Origin: CAYRHS01 sp964424125
Lineage (GTDB): Bacteria > Actinomycetota > Acidimicrobiia > IMCC26256 > JAOSJL01
DNA: 37,116 nucleotides
Assembly (NCBI GenBank): GCA_964424125.1
Contig: CAYRHS010000007.1
Location: 1-37,116 of the forward strand
Direction of reading: 5' to 3'
The position numbers and the translations under genes are program-made. Positions within the stretch are counted from its first letter, which is position 1. Every line of letters starts with the position of its first letter. The notes beneath the pieces were generated by a model. That model did no database searches. It saw only the letters and a program-made list of their open reading frames with translations, and was not told the origin of the DNA. This document shows positions 7,688 to 14,561 of the stretch, one piece after another.

Positions 7688-8776
7688 ATGGCAACGGCGG
7701 GAACTGCATCCCGGACTGCACCCGAGGCGCCGCGACCGGCGTTGCAGGACCAGCGCGTCGAAGCGGCGAAGCTGTGGGCGTTCCTCGGCGGCGCCCTCGT
7801 CCTGCTCGAGCTCTACGTCTACGGGGCATGGATCGCACGGGGCGAGGCGACCCCGACGCGCACGGGTCTCGATCCGGTGCCGACGGCTACGAAGACCGCG
7901 GCCATCGTCCTCCAGACGGTGCTCGTGGTGGGCGCGATCGCGATCCTGGTGTGGGTGGTCCGCAAGTGTCTGCGCGAGCGGCGGCTGGTCTTCGACGCCG
8001 TACTCCTGATCGCCTGGGCCGGTCTCTTCTGGCAGGACCCGCTCATCAACTGGGTGCGTCCGTTGTTCTTCTACAACTCGTACCTGGCAAACCTGGGCGT
8101 CTGGGTCCTGAACATCCCGGGGTGGAACAGCCCGAACGCCAACTTCCTCCCCGAGCCCCTGCTGTTGATCGGATGCTTCTACCTCGCGTTCGGGATGTTC
8201 ATGACGATCGTCACATGCAACGTCATACGTCTCGCCAAGCGCCGCTGGCCGAGCTTCGGGATCGTCCGCCTGATCGCGGTCGCATTCGTGTTCATGTTCG
8301 TGTGCGATTTCATCGCCGAGCTGATCTTCGTGCGGACGGAGCTGTACGCGTATCCCGGCGCGATCAGGGCCCTGTCGCTCTGGGGCGGGGAGCGGTTCCA
8401 GTTCCCGCTCTACGAGCCCTTCTTCGTGGCACCGGTGCTGACGGCGATGGGAGCCGTGCGGTACATGCGCGACGACCGTGGTCGTACCGTCGTCGATCGA
8501 GGGATCGACAACCTCAGGGTCTCGAGCCGCCGCAAGACGGGCTTGCGCATCCTCGCGTTCATCGGCTTCGTCAACTTCGTGAGCCTCCTCACCTACGCGG
8601 TTCCGATGAACATCATCGGCTTCCACATCGACGAGACGCCCGCGGGCTACCCGACCTACCTCCGCAACGACCTCTGCGGGGAAGGGACGCCGTGGGCGTG
8701 CCCGGGCCCGGACGTCCCGATCCCGTTGCGGGACTCGGACGTCGCGGTGCCGCCCGGCGGTGGACCGGCGCGGTGA
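7688..8776 (+). CDS. AveC-like (spirocyclase family) integral membrane protein, copy 3
   Basis: 362 residues from the ATG at 7688, which has GGAAGGGG 6 bases upstream; an earlier in-frame ATG at 7601 would place the operator-like inverted repeat inside the gene and lacks a ribosome binding site. The hydrophobic profile matches copies 1 and 2. Shared blocks are RRLVFDAVLLIAWAGLFWQ followed by DPLINW, YAYPGAIRALSLWGGERFQF and a tail LRNDLCGEG...WACPGPDVP with paired cysteines. It is closer to copy 1 than to copy 2 in the tail and in the GERFQFPL block. It ends 105 bases before the LexA-like gene. Function unknown; AveC label from pattern. Confidence 0.6.
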   Translation: MATAGTASRTAPEAPRPALQDQRVEAAKLWAFLGGALVLLELYVYGAWIARGEATPTRTGLDPVPTATKTAAIVLQTVLVVGAIAILVWVVRKCLRERRLVFDAVLLIAWAGLFWQDPLINWVRPLFFYNSYLANLGVWVLNIPGWNSPNANFLPEPLLLIGCFYLAFGMFMTIVTCNVIRLAKRRWPSFGIVRLIAVAFVFMFVCDFIAELIFVRTELYAYPGAIRALSLWGGERFQFPLYEPFFVAPVLTAMGAVRYMRDDRGRTVVDRGIDNLRVSSRRKTGLRILAFIGFVNFVSLLTYAVPMNIIGFHIDETPAGYPTYLRNDLCGEGTPWACPGPDVPIPLRDSDVAVPPGGGPAR

Positions 8777-8827
8777 GTCGCGTTCGCGGCCGGGACCGGG
8801 GGCGACGTGGACGAGAGTGCGCATGAT

Positions 8828-8850
8828 CGGTACGGTTCCCGACCGTACCG
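8828..8850. promoter_or_regulatory. Perfect 9-5-9 palindrome upstream of LexA-like gene, likely operator
   Basis: CGGTACGGT (8828-8836) and ACCGTACCG (8842-8850) are exact reverse complements around TCCCG. The site lies 32 bases before the ATG at 8882. This is unlike the gram-positive LexA box (CGAAC-N4-GTTCG). It may be bound by the LexA-like product itself or by an unlinked TetR-type regulator. Confidence 0.6.
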
Positions 8851-8881
8851 CAGGTCGCGAAATGCCCGCCGGGTTCGCTCG

Positions 8882-9778
8882 ATGAGAACACCGCCAGCGC
8901 CCGAACGCATCCGAGCCGAGCCCGCCGCCCCTGCTGCGGTGCTCGGCCCCGGGCCGGTCCCGCTCACGGCGCGTCAGCGCGAGGTCCTCGAGTTCATCAC
9001 GCGTCACGTCGAGCGCCATGAGTACCCGCCCACCGGGCGCGAGATCTCGGATGCGTGCCGCCTCGGGGGGCCGTCCGGTGCGCAGCGGATGCTGACCATC
9101 CTCGAGCAGAAGGGGTACCTGCAGCGGACGCCGGGAAGGAGCCGGGCGATCACGTTGCTGCGCCCGCCCCTCCAGGGCTCGTCGCTCGCAGCCGAGAGCC
9201 GTGTACTCGTGGCCGTGATGCTCGAATGCCAGGCCTACGAGCGTGACACCGTTCTCGCCATGGCGGCTGCGTGTCGCGATCACGAGACCAAAGCGATGCT
9301 CATCCAGGACGCATCGGAGCGGCACGCGGCACTCGTGCGGGTGGAGGCAGCGGTCCGGGACACCGGTGAACCCGACGGTTCCACCGCGCACGAGGTCCGT
9401 CGGGCGCTCGGCGCGCTGGGTCAGCGCCCTCCCTGGCCGGCCTTCGTGGTCGACCGCCTGGTCCTGAACGGCATCGGTGCGTCCGTCGCTCGCGCGTTCG
9501 GCCGCGCCACGCCCGAGCTCCGGGTGATGCTCGACGATCTCGCGGCGATGTCGGAACGTGCAGCTCGCGCGGCTCGGGGCTGGCTCGGTGAGCTCATCGC
9601 CCTCGAGCCGAACCCTTCGGCGCACGAGGCGCTCCGCCGTCGAGCGCAGTTGGGGAATCGGGTCTCCTCGACGATCGGGCGGTCGATCGAGCGACGTGGG
9701 GGTCCCGCACTTCCCAGCCGCCCGGCGGCAACCGCGCTGATGGACGCCGTCCTCGGGTCCACGGCCGCCGAGCGCTGA
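8882..9778 (+). CDS. LexA-type winged-helix protein with C-terminal helical (ferritin-like?) domain
   Basis: 298 residues. Residues 27-95 are a clear LexA DNA-binding domain (LTARQREVLEFITRHVERH, then YPPTGREISDACRLGG and the wing GYLQRTPGRSRAI). The C-terminal half is not the S24 self-cleaving peptidase: no Ser/Lys dyad motif is seen. Instead residues 105-245 form long helices with Glu115, Glu120, Glu146 and His148 (SERHAA) and Glu225, which resembles a ferritin-like four-helix bundle; that fold is my inference. Start at ATG 8882 is preferred over the GTG at 8807 because the palindrome 8828-8850 would otherwise be coding. A transcription regulator sensing metal, oxygen or another ligand is a reasonable guess. 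It is convergent with the CBS gene, 21 bases away. Confidence 0.65.
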   Translation: MRTPPAPERIRAEPAAPAAVLGPGPVPLTARQREVLEFITRHVERHEYPPTGREISDACRLGGPSGAQRMLTILEQKGYLQRTPGRSRAITLLRPPLQGSSLAAESRVLVAVMLECQAYERDTVLAMAAACRDHETKAMLIQDASERHAALVRVEAAVRDTGEPDGSTAHEVRRALGALGQRPPWPAFVVDRLVLNGIGASVARAFGRATPELRVMLDDLAAMSERAARAARGWLGELIALEPNPSAHEALRRRAQLGNRVSSTIGRSIERRGGPALPSRPAATALMDAVLGSTAAER

Positions 9779-9799
9779 AGCGCGCCCTACCCGTTGGGG

Positions 9800-10189
9800 T
9801 CAGTCCAGGGCGGCGAGGAGGACGTCGCGCATCGAGGCCACACCCACGATGGCACCGCGGTCGATCACCGCAACGTGGCGAACGTTCTCCTCGATCATCC
9901 GCTGCGCGACGTCGCCGATGGGCTCGTCGACCTCGGCGATCACGAGATCCTCCGACATGACGTCGGCGACCCAGACCCAGTCCGGATCGGCGCCGAGGCC
10001 GAGCGCCCGGGTGACGTCGCGCTCGGACACGACGCCGACGGAGTCGTCGGCGCGGCGCACCAGGGCGATACCGGCTTCGGCCTCGCCGAGCACCGCGGCG
10101 AGCGAACGAAGCGTCAGTCGCTCGTCCACCGAGATCGCGCCGTGCGAGGTCACGGTCCGGACGGGAGCGTTGCGATCCAGATCAGCCAT
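9800..10189 (-). CDS. Two-CBS-domain protein
   Basis: 129 residues made only of two CBS motifs, around residues 10-60 and 74-129 (VSERDVTRAL and MRDVLLAAL end the two halves; VMSEDLVIAEVDEPIGDVA opens the second). It is the size and layout of hypoxic response protein 1 type proteins. CBS pairs bind adenosine nucleotides and act as energy or redox sensors. The ATG at 10189 has a good ribosome binding site (CGGAGGTCGAC). It is the last gene of a three-gene minus-strand operon, 38 bases after the sigma factor. Its target is unknown. Confidence 0.88.
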   Translation of the reverse strand: MADLDRNAPVRTVTSHGAISVDERLTLRSLAAVLGEAEAGIALVRRADDSVGVVSERDVTRALGLGADPDWVWVADVMSEDLVIAEVDEPIGDVAQRMIEENVRHVAVIDRGAIVGVASMRDVLLAALD

Positions 10190-10227
10190 GTCGACCTCCG
10201 CCTCTCTGTCTCGTCGATGGCGCGTCG

Positions 10228-11265
10228 TCATCCTGTGTCGCGCAGGGCCTCGATCTCGCGTTCGACGGCCAGGCGCTGGAGGGCTTCGCTCTCGAGCCGG
10301 GTGACACGGCGAAGGCTCATCCCCAGCCTGCGAGCCACCTCGGTCTTCGAGTGCGGCCCACCGTCGCCGACTCCGTAGCGGAGACGGATGACGTCGTGTT
10401 CCGCCGCGGGAAGTGCCTCGACGGCCTCGCGGAGTCGGCGCTCCTCCAGGCTCACCTCCACCTCGGCCTCGGTCGTGCTCGGGCGCTGGGCCACGAGCTC
10501 CCCGAGGGTCGTCGCGCCCTCGGCGCCGACGGGGGCGTCGAGGCTGGTGACGGTGCGGGCGGCGGCATACAGGTCGTGGAGCTGCTGGAGCTCGATGTCG
10601 GCCGCCTGCGCGAGCTCCGCGTCGGTCGGGGCGCGGTCGAGGCTCACCGTGAGCTCTCGCTCCACCCGACCGACCTTCGCTTCGAGCTCTGCCAGCCGGG
10701 CCGGGAGGCGGATGGTCCGTGCCTGCTTCTGGAGCGCGCGCTGCATCGCCTGCCTGATCCACCAGGTCCCGTAGGTCGAGAACTTGAAGCCTCGCCTCCA
10801 GTCGAACTTCTCCACCGCGCGCGTGAGCCCGAAGACGCCCTCCTGGATCAGGTCGAGCAAGGAGAGGCCTCGGTGCTGGTAGCGCTTGGCGTGGTGCACG
10901 ACCAGTCGGAGGTTGGCCTTGATCATTCGCTCCTTGGCGGACTCGTCGCCGGCTTCGATGCGCTTCGCCAGCTCGACCTCCTCGTCGGCCGTGAGGAGTG
11001 GCGTACGACCGATCTCCTCGAGGAACAGCCCAAGCGTGTCGGTCGTCATCTCGGCGATGTCGCCGTTCGAGTACCTCGGTGGAGGCGCGGTATGCCCGCA
11101 GTCGTCGCGGACGTCGACACCGGCGTCGGCGATCCGCGTGTAGAGAGCGGTCGTGTGGTCCTCGTCGAGACCGAGCTCGTCGACGAGTCGCTGGATCTCC
11201 GAGAGCCGCAGGCAGCCCGCGCGCTCGCCTTGCGCGACCAGCTCGTCGACCGTGCGCTCAGTCAA
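10228..11265 (-). CDS. Sigma-70 family RNA polymerase sigma factor with altered -10/-35 reading residues
   Basis: 345 residues. A region 1.1-like N-terminus (about 8-55), region 1.2 (76-107), region 2 (118-188, with KFDWRRGFKFSTYGTWWIRQ), region 3 (190-260) and region 4 (285-335) are all present, so its layout is that of a primary-like factor. The specificity helices differ: in region 2.4, Thr440 of E. coli sigma-70 is replaced by Gln175 (Gln437 kept as Gln172); in region 4.2 the -35 contacts Arg584, Glu585, Arg588 and Gln589 are replaced by Leu318, Arg319, Thr322 and Arg323. It should therefore be an alternative factor with its own promoter set. TTG start at 11265 overlaps the upstream gene by 8 bases, which implies coupling. 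Confidence 0.88.
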   Translation of the reverse strand: MTERTVDELVAQGERAGCLRLSEIQRLVDELGLDEDHTTALYTRIADAGVDVRDDCGHTAPPPRYSNGDIAEMTTDTLGLFLEEIGRTPLLTADEEVELAKRIEAGDESAKERMIKANLRLVVHHAKRYQHRGLSLLDLIQEGVFGLTRAVEKFDWRRGFKFSTYGTWWIRQAMQRALQKQARTIRLPARLAELEAKVGRVERELTVSLDRAPTDAELAQAADIELQQLHDLYAAARTVTSLDAPVGAEGATTLGELVAQRPSTTEAEVEVSLEERRLREAVEALPAAEHDVIRLRYGVGDGGPHSKTEVARRLGMSLRRVTRLESEALQRLAVEREIEALRDTG

Positions 11266-12502
11266 GGCTCACCCGCACGACGACGACTTGGGGGAGCAGC
11301 GCACGCAGGTCACGTTCGTCCGGCTTCCCGTCGGCTCCCAGCGTGATGCCGTAGGGCTTCGCGTCCCGAGGACTGTGATCGAAGAACTCGATCAGGGTCA
11401 CGCGCGCCACGTCGTCGGCGACGTGCACCGACGCTCGGCCGGTCACCCGCTCGCCCGCGAGCCGCAGCTCGACAGCCGGTTGCTCCACGAGGTTCTTCCA
11501 CCAGTCTCGGAGCGCTTTGGTGAGGAACACGACCACCTCCCCGTCGCGCTGGTAGCGGATCGGCGTCGTGTACCGCTCGCCGCTTCGACGACCGGCGAAG
11601 GTGACGAGCGCGAAGGCCTTGCCCAGCACACGCTGGAGCCCCGGCGTCCGGAGCGTCCACCGGACGACTGCGTTCATCCACCCCGGCGGCGCCCCGCTCT
11701 CGAGCGTGAGTCCCTGGGGCGGAGTGGCCGGCGCGGTTTCGGTCGTGACGAGGCCGTAGTGCCCGTCGTAGCGGCGGTAGAGCAGGCTGCCTCGGGCCGC
11801 GCCGGGGTCGATGAAGAACACGAAGGGCTCGTCACCGAGGTCGAGCAGACGCCGCGCGTCGTCGAGGTGCATCGACGCGGGCTCGGCGGTCGCGGTCGGG
11901 ACCGCGGTGTCCGGGTCCGGTGCCCCCGGCGGCGTAATGAGCTCCCAATCGCCGTCGACGCGGAAGACCACGTTGTCGGAGCCGGTGTCGGCGTTGTCGA
12001 ACAGGAAGAAGTCCAGGTCGAGCAGCATCGCCTCGGCGACGGCTTCTTCGGGGGTGATCGTGGTCGGCGCGAGGGACTTGCGGCGCACGATCTCACGCTC
12101 CTCCGGTGGCCGGGGGAAGTACGGGGGTCGCGACGACGGAGGGTCACCGTGATGCCACGCTTCGTCGCGAGTTCGGAGATGAGCCGCGGCGGAGCGGTCA
12201 CGCACTCGTTCCAGGCGGTTCCGCAACCGGGCCTCGAGGAGGTCGACGGCCTCGGGCACGGTGCTCGCGGCGACGTGGGCGCGAACCAGGCGACCGTTGA
12301 GGTCCAGGCGGGCCTTCGCCTCCGCGGGGCGGTCTCGTGCCGGGTCGGGAGCGAGGGAGAGGTCGAGATGAGCTGACAGGACGGGCTTCGGGGCGTCGTC
12401 CACGACTCGCAGGACCTTCTCGCGTCCGTAGTCGCGGTCCGGGGAGGACACGTCGCCCTGCAGGTGCACGACCAGGTCAGTGGCTTCGATACGAGTGTTC
12501 AT
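11258..12502 (-). CDS. Ribosome hibernation factor (HPF/RaiA-like) fused to F420-type nitroreductase-like domain
   Basis: 414 residues in one open frame. Residues 1-105 resemble the S30AE (RaiA/HPF) ribosome-binding domain. Two copies of the S30AE C-terminal dimerisation module follow: about 145-190 (DFFLFDNADTG...VVFRVDG) and 210-252 (PFVFFIDPG...LLYRRYDGHYGLV). Residues 276-414 look like a deazaflavin (F420)-dependent nitroreductase, DDN/DUF385 family (VTFAGRRSGERYTTPIRY, WWKNL). Tandem HPF tails are known in actinobacteria; the join to a DDN-like domain is unusual to me. The ATG at 12502 is preferred because the domain starts there; the upstream open frame is a shadow. First gene of an operon with the sigma factor and CBS gene, and divergent from rtcB. 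Confidence 0.78.
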   Translation of the reverse strand: MNTRIEATDLVVHLQGDVSSPDRDYGREKVLRVVDDAPKPVLSAHLDLSLAPDPARDRPAEAKARLDLNGRLVRAHVAASTVPEAVDLLEARLRNRLERVRDRSAAAHLRTRDEAWHHGDPPSSRPPYFPRPPEEREIVRRKSLAPTTITPEEAVAEAMLLDLDFFLFDNADTGSDNVVFRVDGDWELITPPGAPDPDTAVPTATAEPASMHLDDARRLLDLGDEPFVFFIDPGAARGSLLYRRYDGHYGLVTTETAPATPPQGLTLESGAPPGWMNAVVRWTLRTPGLQRVLGKAFALVTFAGRRSGERYTTPIRYQRDGEVVVFLTKALRDWWKNLVEQPAVELRLAGERVTGRASVHVADDVARVTLIEFFDHSPRDAKPYGITLGADGKPDERDLRALLPQVVVVRVSLD

Positions 12503-12537
12503 ATCTCGATGATCACCGAGGAGCCAGTCGTTGCGTA

Positions 12538-12551
12538 GGGTCGATTGTCCC
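12538..12551. promoter_or_regulatory. DosR-like box in HPF-rtcB divergent promoter
   Basis: GGGTCGATTGTCCC matches the core GGGACTWWAGTCCC of the mycobacterial DosR box at 11 of 14 positions with identical spacing. It is 36 bases from the HPF start and 36 bases from the rtcB start. The match of the full 20-base consensus is only about 12 of 20, so chance is possible. Confidence 0.35.
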
Positions 12552-12587
12552 TGGATCGATGGTGCGGCGCGCGACGAGGCTGGGGTC

Positions 12588-14009
12588 ATGGTGGAGCTCG
12601 TCGAGGAGTCCCCGTGTCGGTGGCGGATCGACCGGACGGGTGACATGCGGGTGCCGGGTGTGGTCTTCGCGACCCGGGAGCTTCTGCCCGAGGCCGCCGG
12701 CGACCGTGCGCTCGATCAGGTCGTCAACGTCGCTTCGCTCCCCGGGATCGTCGGGGCGTCGTTCGCGATGCCCGACGTCCACTGGGGCTACGGATTCCCG
12801 ATCGGAGGGGTCGCGGCCACCGACGTCGAACGAGGTGGCGTGGTCTCGCCCGGTGGCGTGGGATTCGACATCTCCTGTGGGGTTCGGCTGCTCGTGTCGC
12901 CCCTCGATCGTCCGAAGCTCGATCCGCGACTGCCCGACGTCATGAACGAGCTCGGGCGGGTCGTGCCGCGCGGCCTCGGCTCCGGCGGCGTGTGGGAGCT
13001 CGGGGGCGAGGCGGAGTTGCGGCGGGTCCTCGCGGAGGGGGCCGCGTATGCGGTCGAGCGGGGCTTCGGCACGGCGCGGGACCTCGAGCGCTGCGAAGGC
13101 GGCGGCGCGCTCCTCAGTGCGGATCCCGACGCGGTCGGCCAGCGCGCGCTCGACCGCGGCCTGCACCAGGTGGGGAGCCTCGGAGCAGGGAACCACTTCC
13201 TCGAGGTCCAGGTGGTCGATCGCGTCTTCGACGACGGGGTCGCCGGGGAACTGGGCCTTCGTGCGGATCAGGTCTGCGTGATGATCCACTCGGGATCGCG
13301 AGGCCTCGGACACCAGGTGTGCACTGACCAGCTCGAGGTCATGGAACGTGCGATGCGACGCCACGGCATCGAGGTTCCCGACCGACAGCTCGCGTGCGCG
13401 CCCGTGCGGTCGAGCGAAGGCGAGCGGTACCTCGGCGCGATGGCGGCAGCCGCGAACTACGGCCGAGCGAATCGACAGCTCCTCTCGGTCGCGGTCCGGC
13501 GAGCCTTCGCCGCCGTGGTGGGAACCGACCTCGAGCTCCTCTACGACGTCTCGCACAACCTCGCCCAGCTCGAGCAGCACCACGTCGACGGTGCGCGCCG
13601 GCTGCTGTGCGTACACCGGAAGGGCGCAACGCGTGCCTTCCCGCCCGGTCACCCCGAGCTGCCGTCGGATCTGGCCGCGGTCGGCCAACCGGTCCTGGTG
13701 CCGGGCTCGATGGGCACCGCCTCCTACGTGCTCATGGGCGCCGCGGACGGCGACGCGTTCCATTCGGCCTGCCACGGTGCCGGCCGCACGATGAGCAGGA
13801 CGGCCGCGCGGAAGAGGATCCGCGGCGCGGAACTCCGCCGGCAGTTGGCGGGTGTGGGCATAGAGGTGCGTGCCGCGTCCAACCGGGGATTGGCCGAGGA
13901 GGCACCCTCGGCGTACAAGGACGTCGACGCCGTGGTGCGCACCGTCGAGGAGGCAGGGCTCGCGCGGCGCGTCGCGCGGCTGGTCCCGGTCGGCGTCGTC
14001 AAGGGCTGA
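12588..14009 (+). CDS. rtcB: RtcB RNA-splicing ligase
   Basis: 473 residues. RtcB joins 2',3'-cyclic phosphate or 3'-phosphate RNA ends to 5'-OH ends with GTP and Mn2+. The metal and guanylation residues are all present and close to the numbering of the archaeal enzyme: Cys97 (FDISCGV), His203 (GAGNHFLEVQ), His234 (IHSGSRGLGHQ), His323 (DVSHNLAQLE) and the guanylated His396 (CHGAGRTMSR). The length fits the long, archease-assisted form rather than the shorter E. coli type. ATG at 12588 is chosen because the domain begins there; a TTG at 12531 would run through the DosR-like box. Divergent from the HPF fusion operon and convergent with archease, 23 bases apart. Confidence 0.95.
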   Translation: MVELVEESPCRWRIDRTGDMRVPGVVFATRELLPEAAGDRALDQVVNVASLPGIVGASFAMPDVHWGYGFPIGGVAATDVERGGVVSPGGVGFDISCGVRLLVSPLDRPKLDPRLPDVMNELGRVVPRGLGSGGVWELGGEAELRRVLAEGAAYAVERGFGTARDLERCEGGGALLSADPDAVGQRALDRGLHQVGSLGAGNHFLEVQVVDRVFDDGVAGELGLRADQVCVMIHSGSRGLGHQVCTDQLEVMERAMRRHGIEVPDRQLACAPVRSSEGERYLGAMAAAANYGRANRQLLSVAVRRAFAAVVGTDLELLYDVSHNLAQLEQHHVDGARRLLCVHRKGATRAFPPGHPELPSDLAAVGQPVLVPGSMGTASYVLMGAADGDAFHSACHGAGRTMSRTAARKRIRGAELRRQLAGVGIEVRAASNRGLAEEAPSAYKDVDAVVRTVEEAGLARRVARLVPVGVVKG

Positions 14010-14032
14010 ACGATCGGATCGCGCCGAGGTCC

Positions 14033-14467
14033 TCACACGTCGACGAGGAATCGGCACCGCGTCCCCTCGTGGTTCCGTACGACGTCGAGTTCGTGGCGCG
14101 AGATCGCCTTCGGGACCACGCCGGTTCCTTCCACGGATCGGCGGGGAGCGAGCCGGAGCACGACGTCGAGCCCCTCGTCGTCCGCGTCCTGCACATCGGC
14201 GCCGATCGGGATGTCGGGGCCCACGTCCAGCGCGTAGATCACCGCGTCGAGGAGGGCGAGGAGGAGCCGGTCGGCGCCCTCGGCGGGGTCGAGGTGGAGG
14301 TGGCGTCGCGCCGGCACCTGGCTCGGGATCTCCGTCACGTAGGTCTCGACGAGCGCCGCGACACTCTCCTCGAAGCAGGCGGACCGATCGGGTCCCCAGG
14401 CCTCGAGGATCACGTCGGCCGTGTGCGCTCGCGCGCGATGTCCCCGCGATCGGCTCGTCGTGCTCAT
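14033..14467 (-). CDS. Archease, RtcB activator
   Basis: 144 residues with the archease pattern: an N-terminal HTADVILEAWG followed by a helix (FEESVAALVE), the central LLLALLDAVIYALD helix and the C-terminal HELDVVRNHEGTRCRFLVDV strand ending in Asp-Val, which supplies metal-site acidic residues in known archeases. Archease speeds RtcB guanylation and multiple turnover. The ATG at 14467 starts just before the domain. It lies tail to tail with rtcB, with a 23-base gap, so the partners are adjacent but not cotranscribed. The frame is open further upstream only as a shadow of the next gene. Confidence 0.85.
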   Translation of the reverse strand: MSTTSRSRGHRARAHTADVILEAWGPDRSACFEESVAALVETYVTEIPSQVPARRHLHLDPAEGADRLLLALLDAVIYALDVGPDIPIGADVQDADDEGLDVVLRLAPRRSVEGTGVVPKAISRHELDVVRNHEGTRCRFLVDV

Positions 14468-14561
14468 GTCCCGCGCACCGTAGCGAGGGTTCCGGGGCGG
14501 GCGCCGCGGACGGCGGCTAGCGTCACCATGCGGCCGGAGGCGAGGCACGAGGGAGCGGAGC

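Noticed and set aside
8807..8881. Longer GTG start for the LexA-like gene
   Set aside because: It would place the perfect palindrome inside the coding region and adds a basic, non-conserved tail.
7568..9625. 685-residue minus-strand frame opposite AveC-like copy 3 and the LexA-like gene
   Set aside because: His/Asp/Glu/Arg-rich composition typical of antisense frames in GC-rich genes; no domain.
12503..12646. 48-residue N-terminal extension of the HPF fusion
   Set aside because: It overlaps the rtcB start on the other strand and reads as low-complexity sequence.
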